Positions 63,847-64,000 of a stretch of DNA of 64,000 bases are shown here, piece after piece. The notes beneath the pieces are model-generated. The model was given only the letters and a program-made list of their open reading frames with translations. It had not been told where the DNA came from and ran no database searches. This stretch comes from Gammaproteobacteria bacterium (GTDB lineage: Bacteria; Pseudomonadota; Gammaproteobacteria; Xanthomonadales; SZUA-36), in the NCBI GenBank assembly GCA_030428105.1, contig JAUIBE010000008.1, positions 62,001-126,000 of the forward strand, in the 5' to 3' direction. How positions within the stretch are numbered: the stretch's first letter is position 1; the number at the start of each line of letters is the position of its first letter. Position numbers and translations under genes: made by a program.

Positions 63847-63852
63847 TATAAT
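63847..63852 (+). promoter_or_regulatory. -10 box of pyrC
   Basis: A consensus TATAAT. The leader to the pyrC start (63894) would be about 35 nt and contains an ATG (63860) opening a 14-codon frame that ends within pyrC. In enteric bacteria pyrC is controlled by choice of transcription start; I cannot tell whether that applies here. Confidence 0.45.
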
Positions 63853-63893
63853 GCCGCCGATGCCCAAGCAGGCCTGCCTATCCCGACGAGATC

Positions 63894-64000
63894 ATGACCA
63901 CTGAGCTGACCATTACCCGCCCGGACGACTGGCACCTGCACCTGCGTGACAACGATTTCCTGGCGGGGACAGTTCCGGCGGCGGCGCGATACTTTGGCCG
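63894..64000 (+). CDS. pyrC: dihydroorotase (5' fragment, cut by window end)
   Basis: The frame from ATG 63894 reads [20 protein letters not shown] and continues to the last base, about 35 residues. The [11 protein letters not shown] motif, with its two zinc-binding histidines, is the N-terminal signature of E. coli-type (class II) dihydroorotase. This enzyme cyclises carbamoyl-aspartate in pyrimidine synthesis. The remaining about 310 residues lie beyond the window. Confidence 0.88.
   Translation, partial: MTTELTITRPDDWHLHLRDNDFLAGTVPAAARYFG

Overview
The window is a GC-rich, gene-dense bacterial chromosome segment with short intergenic gaps. I saw no rRNA, tRNA, insertion sequence, phage or CRISPR. 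Two FNR-type regulators with intact Fe-S cysteines, DbpA, Uup, a HlyIII protein, NnrS and an E. coli-type PyrC point to a gammaproteobacterium. The many secreted proteins, some ending in a GFE tail, suggest a marine or saline relative of Xanthomonadales/Chromatiales such as Wenzhouxiangella. That placement is inference from gene content, not a database result.

Layout. 0.2-5.2 kb: a redox cluster of Tat-exported ferritin-like protein, c-type cytochrome and ECF sigma factor, then NnrS facing a divergent FNR-type regulator. 5.2-16.7 kb: small enzymes, a block of secreted proteins (7.2-13.7 kb: DUF5694 neighbour, GTIGQ-type protein, 622-aa surface protein, subtilisin, beta-helix/DUF11 protein), a second FNR paralogue and a PuuA-like glutamine synthetase. 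16.8-26.3 kb: DUF885 hydrolase, beta-propeller protein, two FtsX-type permeases without an ATPase, a beta-CASP MBL nuclease and an M20 peptidase.

26.3-34.4 kb is the best candidate for an under-described system. A CarH/LitR-type MerR-B12 photoreceptor repressor diverges from seven overlapping genes: DUF4397 secreted protein, CFA-like methyltransferase, DUF1295, Blc lipocalin, FAD oxidoreductase, DUF1365 and a second CFA-like methyltransferase. The intergenic region holds two blocks of 11-bp-phased TRTACA repeats, one over each promoter. I read this as light-induced membrane-lipid remodelling, possibly furan or cyclopropane fatty acid synthesis.

34.4-45.7 kb: DbpA, spermidine-synthase-like protein, Uup, HlyIII, D-aminoacylase-type hydrolase, a DUF547 protein and a hybrid histidine kinase with an ethylene-receptor-type N-terminus that keeps all four copper/ethylene-site residues. 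45.7-52.9 kb: a second striking locus with a GPH sugar symporter, a secreted protein carrying 15 DPTGG repeats, a three-domain glycosyltransferase and a TylF-type O-methyltransferase. Short remnants at both ends show that a methyltransferase-symporter junction was duplicated and then reciprocally lost. 52.9-64 kb: SulP transporter, AhpD-like protein, S9 peptidase, a divergent homospermidine synthase/ornithine decarboxylase pair, several envelope proteins and the 5' end of pyrC.

Many starts were moved inward from the longest open frame to a codon with a Shine-Dalgarno sequence, signal peptide or overlap with the preceding stop. Three genes instead show a -10 box exactly 6 nt before the start codon and look leaderless.
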